This document shows, piece after piece, positions 24,307-33,295 of a stretch of 64,000 nt of DNA; position 1 is the stretch's first letter; every line of letters begins with the position of its first letter. This DNA is from Paludibaculum fermentans (lineage in GTDB: Bacteria; Acidobacteriota; Terriglobia; Bryobacterales; Bryobacteraceae), in the NCBI RefSeq assembly GCF_015277775.1, contig NZ_CP063849.1, positions 8,385,501-8,449,500 on the forward strand. The letters are read 5' to 3'. A model generated the notes under the pieces. It worked only from the letters and a program-made list of their open reading frames with translations, was not told the origin of the DNA and searched no databases. Both the position numbers and the translations under genes were made by a program.

Positions 24307-26067
24307 TTGAGGCTGAGCGACCTTGCGTATGGTCTTCCGCTTGCATGGGTGCATTGCGTGAATGCGATGGCCTTCAGCCCGGATGCGGCACTGATTCATC
24401 AAGCAGTGATGCAAGGAACGAGAAGTGTTCCGGAGCCTGCCTCGACACCTGCTCAAGCCACAGAAGAACTCGGGGCGTTTTTATCGGCATTAATTGAGAA
24501 TTACGGGTCTGAAAAGCCGATATACACAAATGAAGCAGGACCGCCCGAGGCTGCTGGAGGGTCCTCCTCTTGCCCCCGGAAACGGAGTGCGCGCAGTCAG
24601 GACCCGTGCGATCCAGTTGGGGACCGCGTGGCTTCACGAGATGCGGCGGCAATGACCGGGCTCAACTTCTTCCCGGCGGCTGTGTTCGTGCCTCCGGTCG
24701 ATCATCCATTCTCCTGGATGGTGCCGGCCAGCGCCGGCTTGCATGAGGTGGCCACGCAACCCGAAGAGAATTGCCAGCAGGAGCTGCAGGATGCCGGTGC
24801 TCCGGAGACCGCTCCTGTAAGGACGCAACGGGCTTCTGCGAGTGGGACTGAACTGCCCTTTCAACTCACGGTGCCTGACAACCCGGATGTCGCGCGACCT
24901 CCCTCCGTGGGCGCGACGGATGCTCGCGATGCGCTGCCGGTTCCAGATCGGAAGCCTGCCTCTCCGGTGCCGGAAGCCGTCACTCGGGAGAGGCGGCCGA
25001 TCAGGGCTGGGGAACTGCCCGGAGCCCAGGTTCAAAAGCGTGGACCGGCAACGACGGAGCGGAAACCTCTGCCGGAAGTCATGACCGGCGAGATGCGGCC
25101 TCGATTCGTCCAGGTCGAGACGGCTCAGGATACTCCATCGCGATTGCTGGACCGGGTGGCACCGCAAACCGCGGACCCTGCCGTGGCCCAGCTCTCGGCG
25201 CAGGTCACGGCGGCGTCCGACAGGCATCCTGCCCGGCCCGGCATTCTACTGCGTGAATCGGCAGTCCAGGACACGAAGGGCGATCGGCCGGAGGTGCCAG
25301 GCGGCACCCCTGCCCCCGCTGTTGGCGCGAGTTCCGCGGAAACGCAGGACCACGCCGGTTCAGACCAGAATCGGGATGCTGACCGGCAGGACCGGGAGAG
25401 CCCGGCGGACACCAATGCACGGCAAAAGGTGCAGGGGCGGAACGAGCCGGTGCCATCGAGCGGGATGAGCCACCCTCGGCCGGAATCCCCCCAGGGCGCC
25501 TACGTGGGCGGAGCGAATGGCATGCCGGCGGCGGAGCGGCCAGTTCATCCAGCGGAGCTCCGGGAGTCCGGTTCTGCGGCAACGCGCGCTCCCTCCGGGA
25601 CAAACCAGGCAGCACAAGCCGGCAGTGAGACTTCACAGGTCCAAAGCGTACAGATCCAGATTGAGGATGAATCCGGGACCGGCGTCAATCTGCGGTTTGT
25701 GGAGTCGGGCGGCGGCGTGCGCGTTTCCGTGCGCACCCAGGATGCCTCGCTGGCGGATGCCCTGAATTCCAACAGCCATGCTCTTGAGGGCAGGTTGCAG
25801 GCGGCCGGGTGGGCTAGCGAGTTCCGTCCGGCGGCAGGCGCTGCTTCCGTGTTGCGGGAGGCTGCTGCTGCCGATGCCCGGCCCGCACAGGAGAATCATG
25901 CCCGCAGCGAGGCGGCGCAGCCCGTGGTGCGCGGCACGCAAATGGGGTTTGGCGCCGGCACCAGTGATTCGTCGAGCGAGCGGCCCTCCACCTGGGCCGA
26001 CCAGAACGAAGACCTGCTGACCGCTATTGCGCTAAGGCGATTGGCAAACAAAGGAGCCAAGTCATGA
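24307..26067 (+). CDS. fliK: FliK-like flagellar hook-length control protein
   Basis: The 586-residue protein is mostly low-complexity, rich in Pro, Ala, Glu and Arg with no stable fold, as in FliK rulers. A compact C-terminal domain at about 445-505, 'VQIQIEDESGTGVNLRFVESGGGVRVSVRTQDASLADALNS', matches the FliK switch region that contacts FlhB. Its place directly before flgD and flgE supports the call. The TTG at 24307 is the first start; ATG 24367 (MAFSPDAALIHQ) is an alternative. The stop overlaps the flgD start by 4 bases. Confidence 0.8.
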   Translation: MRLSDLAYGLPLAWVHCVNAMAFSPDAALIHQAVMQGTRSVPEPASTPAQATEELGAFLSALIENYGSEKPIYTNEAGPPEAAGGSSSCPRKRSARSQDPCDPVGDRVASRDAAAMTGLNFFPAAVFVPPVDHPFSWMVPASAGLHEVATQPEENCQQELQDAGAPETAPVRTQRASASGTELPFQLTVPDNPDVARPPSVGATDARDALPVPDRKPASPVPEAVTRERRPIRAGELPGAQVQKRGPATTERKPLPEVMTGEMRPRFVQVETAQDTPSRLLDRVAPQTADPAVAQLSAQVTAASDRHPARPGILLRESAVQDTKGDRPEVPGGTPAPAVGASSAETQDHAGSDQNRDADRQDRESPADTNARQKVQGRNEPVPSSGMSHPRPESPQGAYVGGANGMPAAERPVHPAELRESGSAATRAPSGTNQAAQAGSETSQVQSVQIQIEDESGTGVNLRFVESGGGVRVSVRTQDASLADALNSNSHALEGRLQAAGWASEFRPAAGAASVLREAAAADARPAQENHARSEAAQPVVRGTQMGFGAGTSDSSSERPSTWADQNEDLLTAIALRRLANKGAKS

Positions 26068-26381
26068 GTGCGGTGAATAACACATACGGCCCCCAACAGT
26101 GGGCCGACCTGGACGGCACATCCAAGAGCGATTCGACGGCCAAGACGGCTTCGACCGGGCCGGACGCGCTGGCGAACAAGGAGGTGTTCCTGCAATTGCT
26201 CGTTGCGCAATTGAAGAATCAGAACCCCATGGACCCCGCCGATGGCGTGGAGTTCGTCTCTCAGTTGGCGCAGTTCACGCAGCTCGAACAGTCGCTCTCG
26301 ATGAGCCAGGATCTGTCCGCGATTCGCGGGGCTTTGGTCCCTGCCACCGACGCAACAGGACAGGACACCGCTCAGCCCTAG
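26064..26381 (+). CDS. flgD: Flagellar hook-assembly protein FlgD, short form
   Basis: This 105-residue FlgD contains the conserved N-terminal block 'LANKEVFLQLLVAQLKNQNPMDPADGVEFVSQLAQFTQLEQSLSMSQDL' (read in parts). The C-terminal Ig/tudor-like half present in 200-residue FlgD proteins is absent, as in several other phyla. FlgD caps the growing hook. It is translationally coupled to the FliK-like gene (ATGA) and followed 27 bases later by flgE with a GAGGAG ribosome site. Confidence 0.9.
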   Translation: MSAVNNTYGPQQWADLDGTSKSDSTAKTASTGPDALANKEVFLQLLVAQLKNQNPMDPADGVEFVSQLAQFTQLEQSLSMSQDLSAIRGALVPATDATGQDTAQP

Positions 26382-26408
26382 GTTCCAGACGATCCATAGA
26401 GGAGAAAG

Positions 26409-27659
26409 ATGTTTACCTCATTTTCGACGGCGCTCAGCGCCCTGGGTGCGCATACCACCGCGATTGACGTGGTCGGCAACAATCTGGCGAATCTGAACAC
26501 TCCAGGCTACAAGGCAAGCGTGGTCGCCTTTAGCGACCTGGTCACTCAGTCGCTGGGCGCGGGGCTGGGCGAGACTCAGGTGGGTTTCGGCGTTGCCCGG
26601 CCCACAACGATTCGCCAGTTCTCGCAAGGTGCGATTCAGGCCAGCTCCGGCCCGCTGGATGTTGCAATCCAGGGAGACGGATTCCTGGTGGTCCGCGATC
26701 CGAACTCGGACAGCGTGCTTTACACGCGGGGAGGAAATCTCCAAGTCAACAAGGCTGGGAGCCTGGTCACTGCGACGGGGTTCCGCCTGCAGGGCTGGAA
26801 CGAGGTGAACGGAGTTCTGGATACGACGCAACCTCCGACGGATGTCAGCGTCCCGGTGGGTACTCTGCGCGCGCCCGTGGCGACGACGAACATCTCGTTC
26901 GATCTGAACCTGGATGCCTCCGCCACTGCCGGCCCGCCCGCTACCACGTTTTCCACCTCGATCGAAGTATTCGATTCCCTGGGCGGTTCGCACACCGTGT
27001 CGGTCACCTTCACCAAGACCGCAAATCCAGGGGAGTGGACTTACGGCATGTCGGTGCCTGACGCTGACCTCACGACCCCGCCTTTCACCGCGGTAACGGG
27101 GACAGTTCAATTTGATTCTCTAGGCAAGATGAGTGCACCTCTCGTGACGGACCCCAAACCCGGCATGGTGGTCACTGGACTGAGCAACGGCGCCGCTGAC
27201 CTGTCCATCGCCTGGAGCCTGTTCAATGGGCCGACGCCGCGGCTGACGCAGTTTTCGGAGTCATCCGCGGTGTCGGCGAATTCACAGGACGGGTTCGCGG
27301 CCGCCCAGTTGGTGAGGGTGGGCATAGGGGATGGCGGACGAGTGCTGGCGCAATACTCAAACGGTCAGCAAGTGGCAGTGGGCCAGTTGGCCATGGCCTC
27401 GATCCGGAACCCGGAATCGATGATCGCGGTTGGCAACAACAACTACCAGCTCAGCGCCCGGACCGCACTCCCGGCGGTTGGCCTGCCGGACACCGGAGGC
27501 CGCGGGAAGATCATGGGCGGGGCGGTGGAGTATTCCACGGTTGATATCGCCAGGGAATTCACCAATCTCATCGTGCTGCAGCGCGGGTACCAGGCGAACG
27601 CGAAAGTGGTGACCGCTGTGGACGAAATCAGCCAGGACACGATCAACCTCAAGCGATAG
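26409..27659 (+). CDS. flgE: Flagellar hook protein FlgE
   Basis: The 416-residue hook protein has the N-terminal motif 'SALGAHTTAIDVVGNNLANLNTPGYKAS', the core 'GPLDVAIQGDGFLVV', and the C-terminal 'GGAVEYSTVDIAREFTNLIVLQRGYQANAKVVTAVDEISQ'. FlgE is exported by the flagellar apparatus and polymerises into the universal joint. Length is typical (about 400-420). A GAGGAG ribosome site precedes the ATG. Confidence 0.96.
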   Translation: MFTSFSTALSALGAHTTAIDVVGNNLANLNTPGYKASVVAFSDLVTQSLGAGLGETQVGFGVARPTTIRQFSQGAIQASSGPLDVAIQGDGFLVVRDPNSDSVLYTRGGNLQVNKAGSLVTATGFRLQGWNEVNGVLDTTQPPTDVSVPVGTLRAPVATTNISFDLNLDASATAGPPATTFSTSIEVFDSLGGSHTVSVTFTKTANPGEWTYGMSVPDADLTTPPFTAVTGTVQFDSLGKMSAPLVTDPKPGMVVTGLSNGAADLSIAWSLFNGPTPRLTQFSESSAVSANSQDGFAAAQLVRVGIGDGGRVLAQYSNGQQVAVGQLAMASIRNPESMIAVGNNNYQLSARTALPAVGLPDTGGRGKIMGGAVEYSTVDIAREFTNLIVLQRGYQANAKVVTAVDEISQDTINLKR

Positions 27660-27680
27660 AACCAGGCCTTGGTTTCCGCG

Positions 27681-27929
27681 ATGACGACCCTGCAACAGAT
27701 CAAGTCCTTGTCCAATGTCCCACTCGATGTCGAAGTGGAACTCGCGCGGCGGATGATGACGTTGCGGGAAGTGCTGGAACTGGAAGTGGGCAGTGTGATC
27801 AGAATGCCTCGTTCCGCCGGCGAGAACATCGACATTGTGGTCTGCGGCGCCCTGGTCGGCTTCGGCGAGATAGTCATCATCGAAGACACCATGGGCGTCC
27901 GCATCACAGATTTCAACGTGGAGGAGTAG
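27681..27929 (+). CDS. fliN: FliN-type switch protein, SpoA domain only
   Basis: The 82-residue product is a single SpoA (surface presentation of antigens) domain: 'VPLDVEVELARRMMTLREVLELEVGSVIRM', 'ENIDIVVCGALVGFGEIVIIEDTMGVRITDF'. FliN builds the lower C-ring of the motor and docks export cargo. ATG 27681 is chosen over the in-frame GTG 27669; neither has a strong ribosome site. It lies between flgE and fliO and is paralogous to the longer SpoA protein at 35197. Confidence 0.9.
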   Translation: MTTLQQIKSLSNVPLDVEVELARRMMTLREVLELEVGSVIRMPRSAGENIDIVVCGALVGFGEIVIIEDTMGVRITDFNVEE

Positions 27930-27931
27930 AC

Positions 27932-28252
27932 GTGCCGCTCATGGATCAGTTGCTGGCGGTGGGATTCGTCCTGTGTATTGCTCTCGCAGCGGTGTGGGCG
28001 ATCCGTCGAAGACAAGGTTCGCACTTCACATGGCCGGCCTCACGCAAAACCGGACAGCGAGAAGTCGCCGTTTTGGAGCGGCTTCCGTTGACCGGACAGC
28101 ACACCCTCCATCTGGTCAGGGTTGGAAACAGCACCTTGCTGGTGGGGACGCACCCCATGGGGATAGCCTTCGAGGCGACGTCTCCAGCCAGCTTTCAGGA
28201 TCTGCTGCTCCAGGCATCGAGAGACCGCATCGGACAAGGCGGAGCGGAGTGA
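27932..28252 (+). CDS. fliO: Flagellar export-gate assembly protein FliO
   Basis: The 106-residue protein has one N-terminal membrane helix (LLAVGFVLCIALAAVWAI), a basic RRR junction and a small cytosolic domain 'REVAVLERLPLTGQHTLHLVRVGNSTLLVG' that is the FliO signature. FliO helps assemble the FliP ring. The GTG start is 2 bases after the fliN stop, and the stop overlaps the fliP start (GTGA). Confidence 0.9.
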   Translation: MPLMDQLLAVGFVLCIALAAVWAIRRRQGSHFTWPASRKTGQREVAVLERLPLTGQHTLHLVRVGNSTLLVGTHPMGIAFEATSPASFQDLLLQASRDRIGQGGAE

Positions 28253-28971
28253 AGACCCTATTCATCGGAGCAGTGGCCCTGCCGCTCGGCGCCGCGCCAA
28301 CGGTGGCCGGGCGCATGCTGGACGGCGGACTCAAGGGTGGTGAGGGTTTGACAGTTCCACTCCAGATCCTGCTGATGATGACGGCCCTGACTGCTCTGCC
28401 GGCCCTCATCGTCTCGATCACTCCATTCCTGCGGATTACGGTCGTCCTGCACTTCCTCCGGCAGGCCCTGGGTACCCAGACGACCCCGTCTAACCAGGTA
28501 GTCGTCGGCCTCGCCCTGTTTCTGTCCCTGCTGCTGATGCGGCCGGTGCTCGTCGAGGCTTACGAGGCCGGTTGGCTCCCTCTGGAACAGGGGCGGGTTA
28601 CGCGCACGGAGGCGTGGGAGAACGGCTCGAAGCCCCTGAAGAAGTTCCTGATCCGCTTTGCTCGCGAAAAGGACATCGCCCTGATGCTCGAGATCACCAG
28701 GACACCGCCGCCACGATCGGCGGCCGAGCTCGATCTGGGAATCCTGGCGCCTGCCTATGTGTTGTCTGAACTCAAGACCGGGTTCCAGATTGGCGCCGTG
28801 CTCTTCCTGCCGTTCCTGATCATCGACATCATCATCGCGTCCGTGACCCTCTCCATCGGCATGGTGCAACTGCCGCCGGTGATGGTCTCGGCGCCCTTCA
28901 AGATTCTGCTTTTCGTTCTGGTGGATGGCTGGAATCTGGTCGTTGGTTCCCTGATGCGAAGTTTCAACTGA
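28249..28971 (+). CDS. fliP: Flagellar export-gate protein FliP
   Basis: The 240-residue FliP starts at GTG 28249 with a signal-like leader, then 'LQILLMMTALTALPALIVSITPFLRITVVLHFLRQALGTQ' and 'NQVVVGLALFLSLLLMRPV', and ends 'ILLFVLVDGWNLVVGSL'. FliP forms the core of the type III export channel with FliQ and FliR. The open frame extends far upstream but is not coding there; the GTGA overlap with fliO and the normal family length fix the start. Confidence 0.96.
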   Translation: MKTLFIGAVALPLGAAPTVAGRMLDGGLKGGEGLTVPLQILLMMTALTALPALIVSITPFLRITVVLHFLRQALGTQTTPSNQVVVGLALFLSLLLMRPVLVEAYEAGWLPLEQGRVTRTEAWENGSKPLKKFLIRFAREKDIALMLEITRTPPPRSAAELDLGILAPAYVLSELKTGFQIGAVLFLPFLIIDIIIASVTLSIGMVQLPPVMVSAPFKILLFVLVDGWNLVVGSLMRSFN

Positions 28972-28977
28972 GGACTT

Positions 28978-29247
28978 ATGAATTCGCAAATCGTGGTCGA
29001 CGTAATCCGGCAGGCGCTGATGACAGCCTTCTGGTTGAGCCTGCCCCTGCTGGCCATTGGGTTCATCGCGGGCATTGTCATCAGCCTGCTGCAGATTGTG
29101 ACTTCGGTGCAGGACCCGGCGTTTGGCAGCGTACCCCGGCTGGTTGCATTTCTAGCCGGTATCGTCCTGTTCCTGCCATGGATGCTCATGCGGCTTTGCA
29201 GCTACACTATCGCCCTGTTTGGCGACTTTGGCCGTTATGCCCGTTGA
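28978..29247 (+). CDS. fliQ: Flagellar export-gate protein FliQ
   Basis: The 89-residue FliQ contains two membrane helices with the family motif 'DVIRQALMTAFWLSLPLLAIGFIAGIVISLLQIVTSVQDPAFGSVPRLV' (seen in consecutive parts). It packs around the FliP/FliR core. It lies 6 bases after fliP, and its last codons overlap the fliR start by 11 bases, as expected in this tightly packed operon. Confidence 0.96.
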   Translation: MNSQIVVDVIRQALMTAFWLSLPLLAIGFIAGIVISLLQIVTSVQDPAFGSVPRLVAFLAGIVLFLPWMLMRLCSYTIALFGDFGRYAR

Positions 29248-30007
29248 ATTTCACTTCGAGATCTCGACGGCCCTGGGCTTCCTCCTGGTGGTGGCCAGAT
29301 TAGGCTCCGCATTGCTCTTTGTTCCGATTCCGGGGATCAAGGCCGCTCCTGAACTCACCAGGGTTTTCCTGATCTGCGCGATGTGCGTTTCACTCTTTCC
29401 TCTGTGGCCACGGTACTCCGCCGCTGACTTCAGCCTGGGTATCTTCGTGCTCTGGCTGGTGGGCGAGATGCTCTTCGGGCTGGCTACCGGCCTGTTGGTG
29501 GCCTTTCTCTCGGACATGCTGGTGTTCACCATCCAGGCTGTCTCCGTCCAAGCCGGGTTCTCTTACGCTTCCTCCATTGATCCGAACAGCGAGGCGGACA
29601 GCAGCGTGCTCCAGATCGTGGCGCAGTTGATGTCGAATCTCCTGTTCTTCAGCGCGGGCGGCGACCGCCTGGTGCTGCAGGCATTTGCGAACAGCCTGCG
29701 AGTTTGGCCGCCAGGGCATGTCGAACTGGGCTGGCCGGCCGCCAGAGTCGTCGCTGGCGCTGGGGCGATGATGATGGAGCTGGGCTTGCGGCTGGCTCTG
29801 CCGATCGCGGCTCTCCTGTTGCTCACCGATATCACGCTAGCCTTGCTGGGCCGCATTCAGGCTCAGCTTCAATTGCTTTCCCTCGCATTTCCGGTGAAGA
29901 TGCTCGGGTCGCTGGCGGCGTTGGCCGCGCTCACTTCGCTGGCGCCCCTGCTGTTCCAGGCGGGACTGGAACGCGTTCAGGCGATGGTCGGAGCGCTGGT
30001 CCGATAG
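29237..30007 (+). CDS. fliR: Flagellar export-gate protein FliR
   Basis: The 256-residue FliR has about six membrane helices, including 'TALGFLLVVARLGSALLFVPI' and 'LVGEMLFGLATGLLVAFLSD'. ATG 29237 (MPVEFHFEIS) is chosen; it overlaps the fliQ end and fits family length. FliR completes the export gate with FliP and FliQ. Confidence 0.95.
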   Translation: MPVEFHFEISTALGFLLVVARLGSALLFVPIPGIKAAPELTRVFLICAMCVSLFPLWPRYSAADFSLGIFVLWLVGEMLFGLATGLLVAFLSDMLVFTIQAVSVQAGFSYASSIDPNSEADSSVLQIVAQLMSNLLFFSAGGDRLVLQAFANSLRVWPPGHVELGWPAARVVAGAGAMMMELGLRLALPIAALLLLTDITLALLGRIQAQLQLLSLAFPVKMLGSLAALAALTSLAPLLFQAGLERVQAMVGALVR

Positions 30008-30016
30008 GGAGAGACG

Positions 30017-31084
30017 ATGTCCGATCGTGATCAGCGCACAGAGAAACCTTCCGCGCAGCGGCTGAAGAAGTCGCGCGACGAGGGGCGCTTCCCGGTGAGC
30101 CGGGAGTTCGTGGCGGCCGTCCAGTTTGCCGTTTTCACGGCTTTCGTGACGGGGCTGATCGAATCCTGGTGGCCTTCCGCGTTGAGGGGCATGCGGGCGT
30201 GGTTGGCCGGCGCGTGGGCTTGGGAGCTCAATCGGCAAGGTGTCGTTGCGGCGGTTCAGACTCAGATCGCGCCCTTGGGATTCCTCGTGCTCGGAATGGG
30301 CGGAGCCCTGATGGCCGCCAGTCTCATGACGCAATTGGCCAGCACCAGCTTTGGGTTTGCCCTGTCCAAGCTGGCGCCGGACTTCGGCCGGTTGAATCCA
30401 ATCTCCAATCTCAAGGAACTGCCAGGCCGCAACCAGCGCGCCCTGGTCGAGGCTATCATCCTGTTGCCGGTCATGTTGACCGTGCTGTGGCTGGTCGTGG
30501 CCGGCAGCCTGCAGGAGTTTCTCCGGCTGCCGCTGATGAGCCTGAACAGCGGCATCGGCGTGGTAGGCAGTTCGCTCTCCGATCTTCTGTGGAAGGCCTC
30601 TGGCGCCTTTCTCGTATGGGGCGCAATTGACCTGTTCCGTCAGCGTCAACGCTTCCAGCGCGACCTGAGGATGACCAAACAGGAGATCAAGGAGGAGTTC
30701 AAACAGAACGAAGGCAATCCGGAAGTCAAGATGAAGATCCGCCGCATGCGGCGTGAACTTCTGCGCAGGCGGATGATGTCCGAAGTGCCCACCGCCACGG
30801 CGGTGATCGTCAATCCAACGCACTTCGCGGTGGCGCTCCGGTATGAGTTGCAAAGCATGGCCACGCCAAAGGTGGTGGCGAAGGGCAAGAACTATCTGGC
30901 GCTCCGAATCAAGGAAAAGGCGCTCGCCTGCAAGGTACCAGTGATTGAGAATCCTCCCCTGGCGCAAGCACTGTATAAGCATGTGGAGGTTGGCCAGGAG
31001 ATTCCAGCTCACCTGTATCGCGCAGTGGCTGAAGTCCTGGCTTACGTCTTCCGTCTGATGGGCGGACGACGACCCGGCGCGTAG
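30017..31084 (+). CDS. flhB: Flagellar export switch protein FlhB
   Basis: The 355-residue FlhB has four N-terminal membrane helices and a cytosolic domain containing the NPTH self-cleavage site ('TAVIVNPTHFAVALRY', near residue 266). Cleavage there switches export from hook to filament proteins. The start motif 'EKPSAQRLKKSRDEGRFPVSREF' is typical of the family. A GAGAGA site precedes the ATG; the spacing to fliR is 9 bases. Confidence 0.97.
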   Translation: MSDRDQRTEKPSAQRLKKSRDEGRFPVSREFVAAVQFAVFTAFVTGLIESWWPSALRGMRAWLAGAWAWELNRQGVVAAVQTQIAPLGFLVLGMGGALMAASLMTQLASTSFGFALSKLAPDFGRLNPISNLKELPGRNQRALVEAIILLPVMLTVLWLVVAGSLQEFLRLPLMSLNSGIGVVGSSLSDLLWKASGAFLVWGAIDLFRQRQRFQRDLRMTKQEIKEEFKQNEGNPEVKMKIRRMRRELLRRRMMSEVPTATAVIVNPTHFAVALRYELQSMATPKVVAKGKNYLALRIKEKALACKVPVIENPPLAQALYKHVEVGQEIPAHLYRAVAEVLAYVFRLMGGRRPGA

Positions 31085-31129
31085 ACGCCTGAATGGCCGG
31101 AATATCCGGCGAGAGAGAAGCGACAAACG

Positions 31130-33295
31130 ATGACCACACCGGTAGCGCCTGCCTCAGCCAGCAGTGTTGCCCAGCACCCGTCTTCGCTGGGACGGCCCCG
31201 GACTCAGGGTTACAAGCCCGCGAGTGCGCCGGGCGCTCAAGCCGGCCTGGGTCTGAACTGGCGGGAGATGATCAGGCCCGAGGTCGCCGTGCCCATTTCG
31301 GTGCTCGGCATCCTCATGGCAATGATCACGCCATTGCCGGCGTTCCTGCTGGATATTCTGATCAGCGCCAATATCACCCTGTCAACGATCGTGCTGCTGG
31401 TGTCGATGTACATCCGGCGCCCCGCTGATTTCAGCGTCTTCCCCACCACCCTTCTGTTGATGACGCTGTTCCGGCTGGCACTGAACGTGTCGAGTTCCCG
31501 GTTGATTCTGCTGAATGGCAGCAAGGGAACCTCCGCTGCCGGCGAAGTCATCGAGTCGTTTGGAAACTTCGTGGTCGGCGGCAACTTCGTGATCGGTGTG
31601 GTGATCTTTCTCGTGCTGATTGCCATCCAGTACGTGGTGATCAATCACGGTGCGGTTCGCATTTCGGAAGTGACTGCCCGATTCACCTTGGACGCCCTGC
31701 CCGGGAAGCAGATGTCGATCGATGCCGATCTGAATGGCGGACTCATCAATGAAGCCGAGGCCAAGGCGCGGCGGAAGTCTCTCTCGGCGGAGGCCGAGTT
31801 CTACGGTGCGATGGACGGGGCCACCCGGTTCACACAGCGCGACGCCGTGGCCAGCATCCTCATCACGGGCATCAACATCATCGCCGGGTTCCTGATCGGA
31901 GTACTGCAGCACAACATGCGCATGGCGCAGGCGCTGGAAACTTACACAGTGCTGACCATCGGCGATGGACTGGTCACCGTGATTCCTGCGCTGATGATCT
32001 CGATATCCGGCGGATTGATCGTCACGCGGGCCAGCTCCGAGCAGGAGATGGGCGTGGACTTTGAGAAGCAGATCTTCGGCGCCCACCAGCCGCTGCTGCT
32101 TGCTTCCGGTGTGCTGGGCGCAATGGCGTTATTCCCCGGACTGCCGAAGATCCCATTCCTCCTGCTTGCCGGCGGCGTCGGCTATACGGGCTACCGAATT
32201 CGGCAGAAGCAAAGAATGGCTGTAACGGCTCCACCTGCTCCACAGCCCCAGGCCGCAAAGGACAGCCTTGAATCATTGATGAAGGTGGAGCCGCTCTCCG
32301 TCGAAGTAGGGCTCGGGCTGGTGAAGTTGGTGGAGGGCGCGGAGAACTCACCGCTGCTGCGCAGGATTGCGGGCCTGCGGCGGCAATTGGCTTCGGAACT
32401 GGGCTATATCCTGCCGCCGGTGCGAGTGACGGACAACCTCTCGCTGAAGGTCCGCGAGTATGTGGTCCTGCTGAAAGGCGCCGAGATCGCCCGATGCGAG
32501 TTGCCGCAAGGTTGCGACCTGGCCATACCGCCCCCCACAGGATCCGTGCCGGTGCAGGGGATGCCCACGAAGGATCCGGCCTTTGGGATTCCAGCCCTAT
32601 GGATCAGTGCGGAACTGGCGGAGCGAGCACGAGCCGCAGGCTGCACCGTGGTGGACCCGCTAAGTGTGATGACCACGCATCTGTCGGAACTGGTACGGCG
32701 CCACTGCCACGAGATCTTTTCGCGTCAGGACGCGAAGCGGGTCTTGGACCGTGTCTCTGAAGAGAACCCCAGAGTGGTCGACGACCTGGTCCCAAAGCTG
32801 CTTCCGTTGCCCACCGTGCAAAGGGTATTTCAGAACCTGCTGCGCGAGCGGGTCTCCATCCGGGACGCCAATACCGTGCTCGAGAGTCTGGGCGAGGCGG
32901 CCGGCGTCACACGCAATCCGCTGCTGCTGACGGAGTATGTCAGGCAATCGCTGCGGCGCTCCCTCGTCAAACCGCACCTCAATACCGCCGGGGAGCTACC
33001 CGTATTCTTTCTGGACCCGGAGTTGGAGCGTGCCATCGAGCAGGCAGTGGAGCACGGAGAGAGTACCTCGCATTTGAATCTTCCTCCGCAGAAGGTGGGC
33101 GAACTGTTGGAGGCTGCCCGCTCCGCTGTGAATTCCGGCAAATCGGGTTGGGCCCTGCTGGCGAGCGCAGGCTCACGTTCGTTCGTGAGGCAGATGCTGG
33201 AGGCCAATCACCCGCAGATCACCGTGCTCTCCCACGGTGAGGTTCCCCCTGGCACCAAGGTCGTTTCCATGGGCGTGTTGAGAGGCGCCAAATGA
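31130..33295 (+). CDS. flhA: Flagellar export-gate protein FlhA
   Basis: The 721-residue FlhA has a short extra N-terminal tail (about 45 residues), then about eight membrane helices and the conserved 'GRMSVDADLN'-like block here written 'GKQMSIDADLNGGLINEAEAKARRKSL', followed by 'FYGAMDGATRFTQRDAVA'. The large cytosolic C-terminal domain begins around 370. FlhA forms the nonameric ring that receives chaperone-cargo complexes. The stop overlaps the flhF ATG (ATGA). Confidence 0.97.
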   Translation: MTTPVAPASASSVAQHPSSLGRPRTQGYKPASAPGAQAGLGLNWREMIRPEVAVPISVLGILMAMITPLPAFLLDILISANITLSTIVLLVSMYIRRPADFSVFPTTLLLMTLFRLALNVSSSRLILLNGSKGTSAAGEVIESFGNFVVGGNFVIGVVIFLVLIAIQYVVINHGAVRISEVTARFTLDALPGKQMSIDADLNGGLINEAEAKARRKSLSAEAEFYGAMDGATRFTQRDAVASILITGINIIAGFLIGVLQHNMRMAQALETYTVLTIGDGLVTVIPALMISISGGLIVTRASSEQEMGVDFEKQIFGAHQPLLLASGVLGAMALFPGLPKIPFLLLAGGVGYTGYRIRQKQRMAVTAPPAPQPQAAKDSLESLMKVEPLSVEVGLGLVKLVEGAENSPLLRRIAGLRRQLASELGYILPPVRVTDNLSLKVREYVVLLKGAEIARCELPQGCDLAIPPPTGSVPVQGMPTKDPAFGIPALWISAELAERARAAGCTVVDPLSVMTTHLSELVRRHCHEIFSRQDAKRVLDRVSEENPRVVDDLVPKLLPLPTVQRVFQNLLRERVSIRDANTVLESLGEAAGVTRNPLLLTEYVRQSLRRSLVKPHLNTAGELPVFFLDPELERAIEQAVEHGESTSHLNLPPQKVGELLEAARSAVNSGKSGWALLASAGSRSFVRQMLEANHPQITVLSHGEVPPGTKVVSMGVLRGAK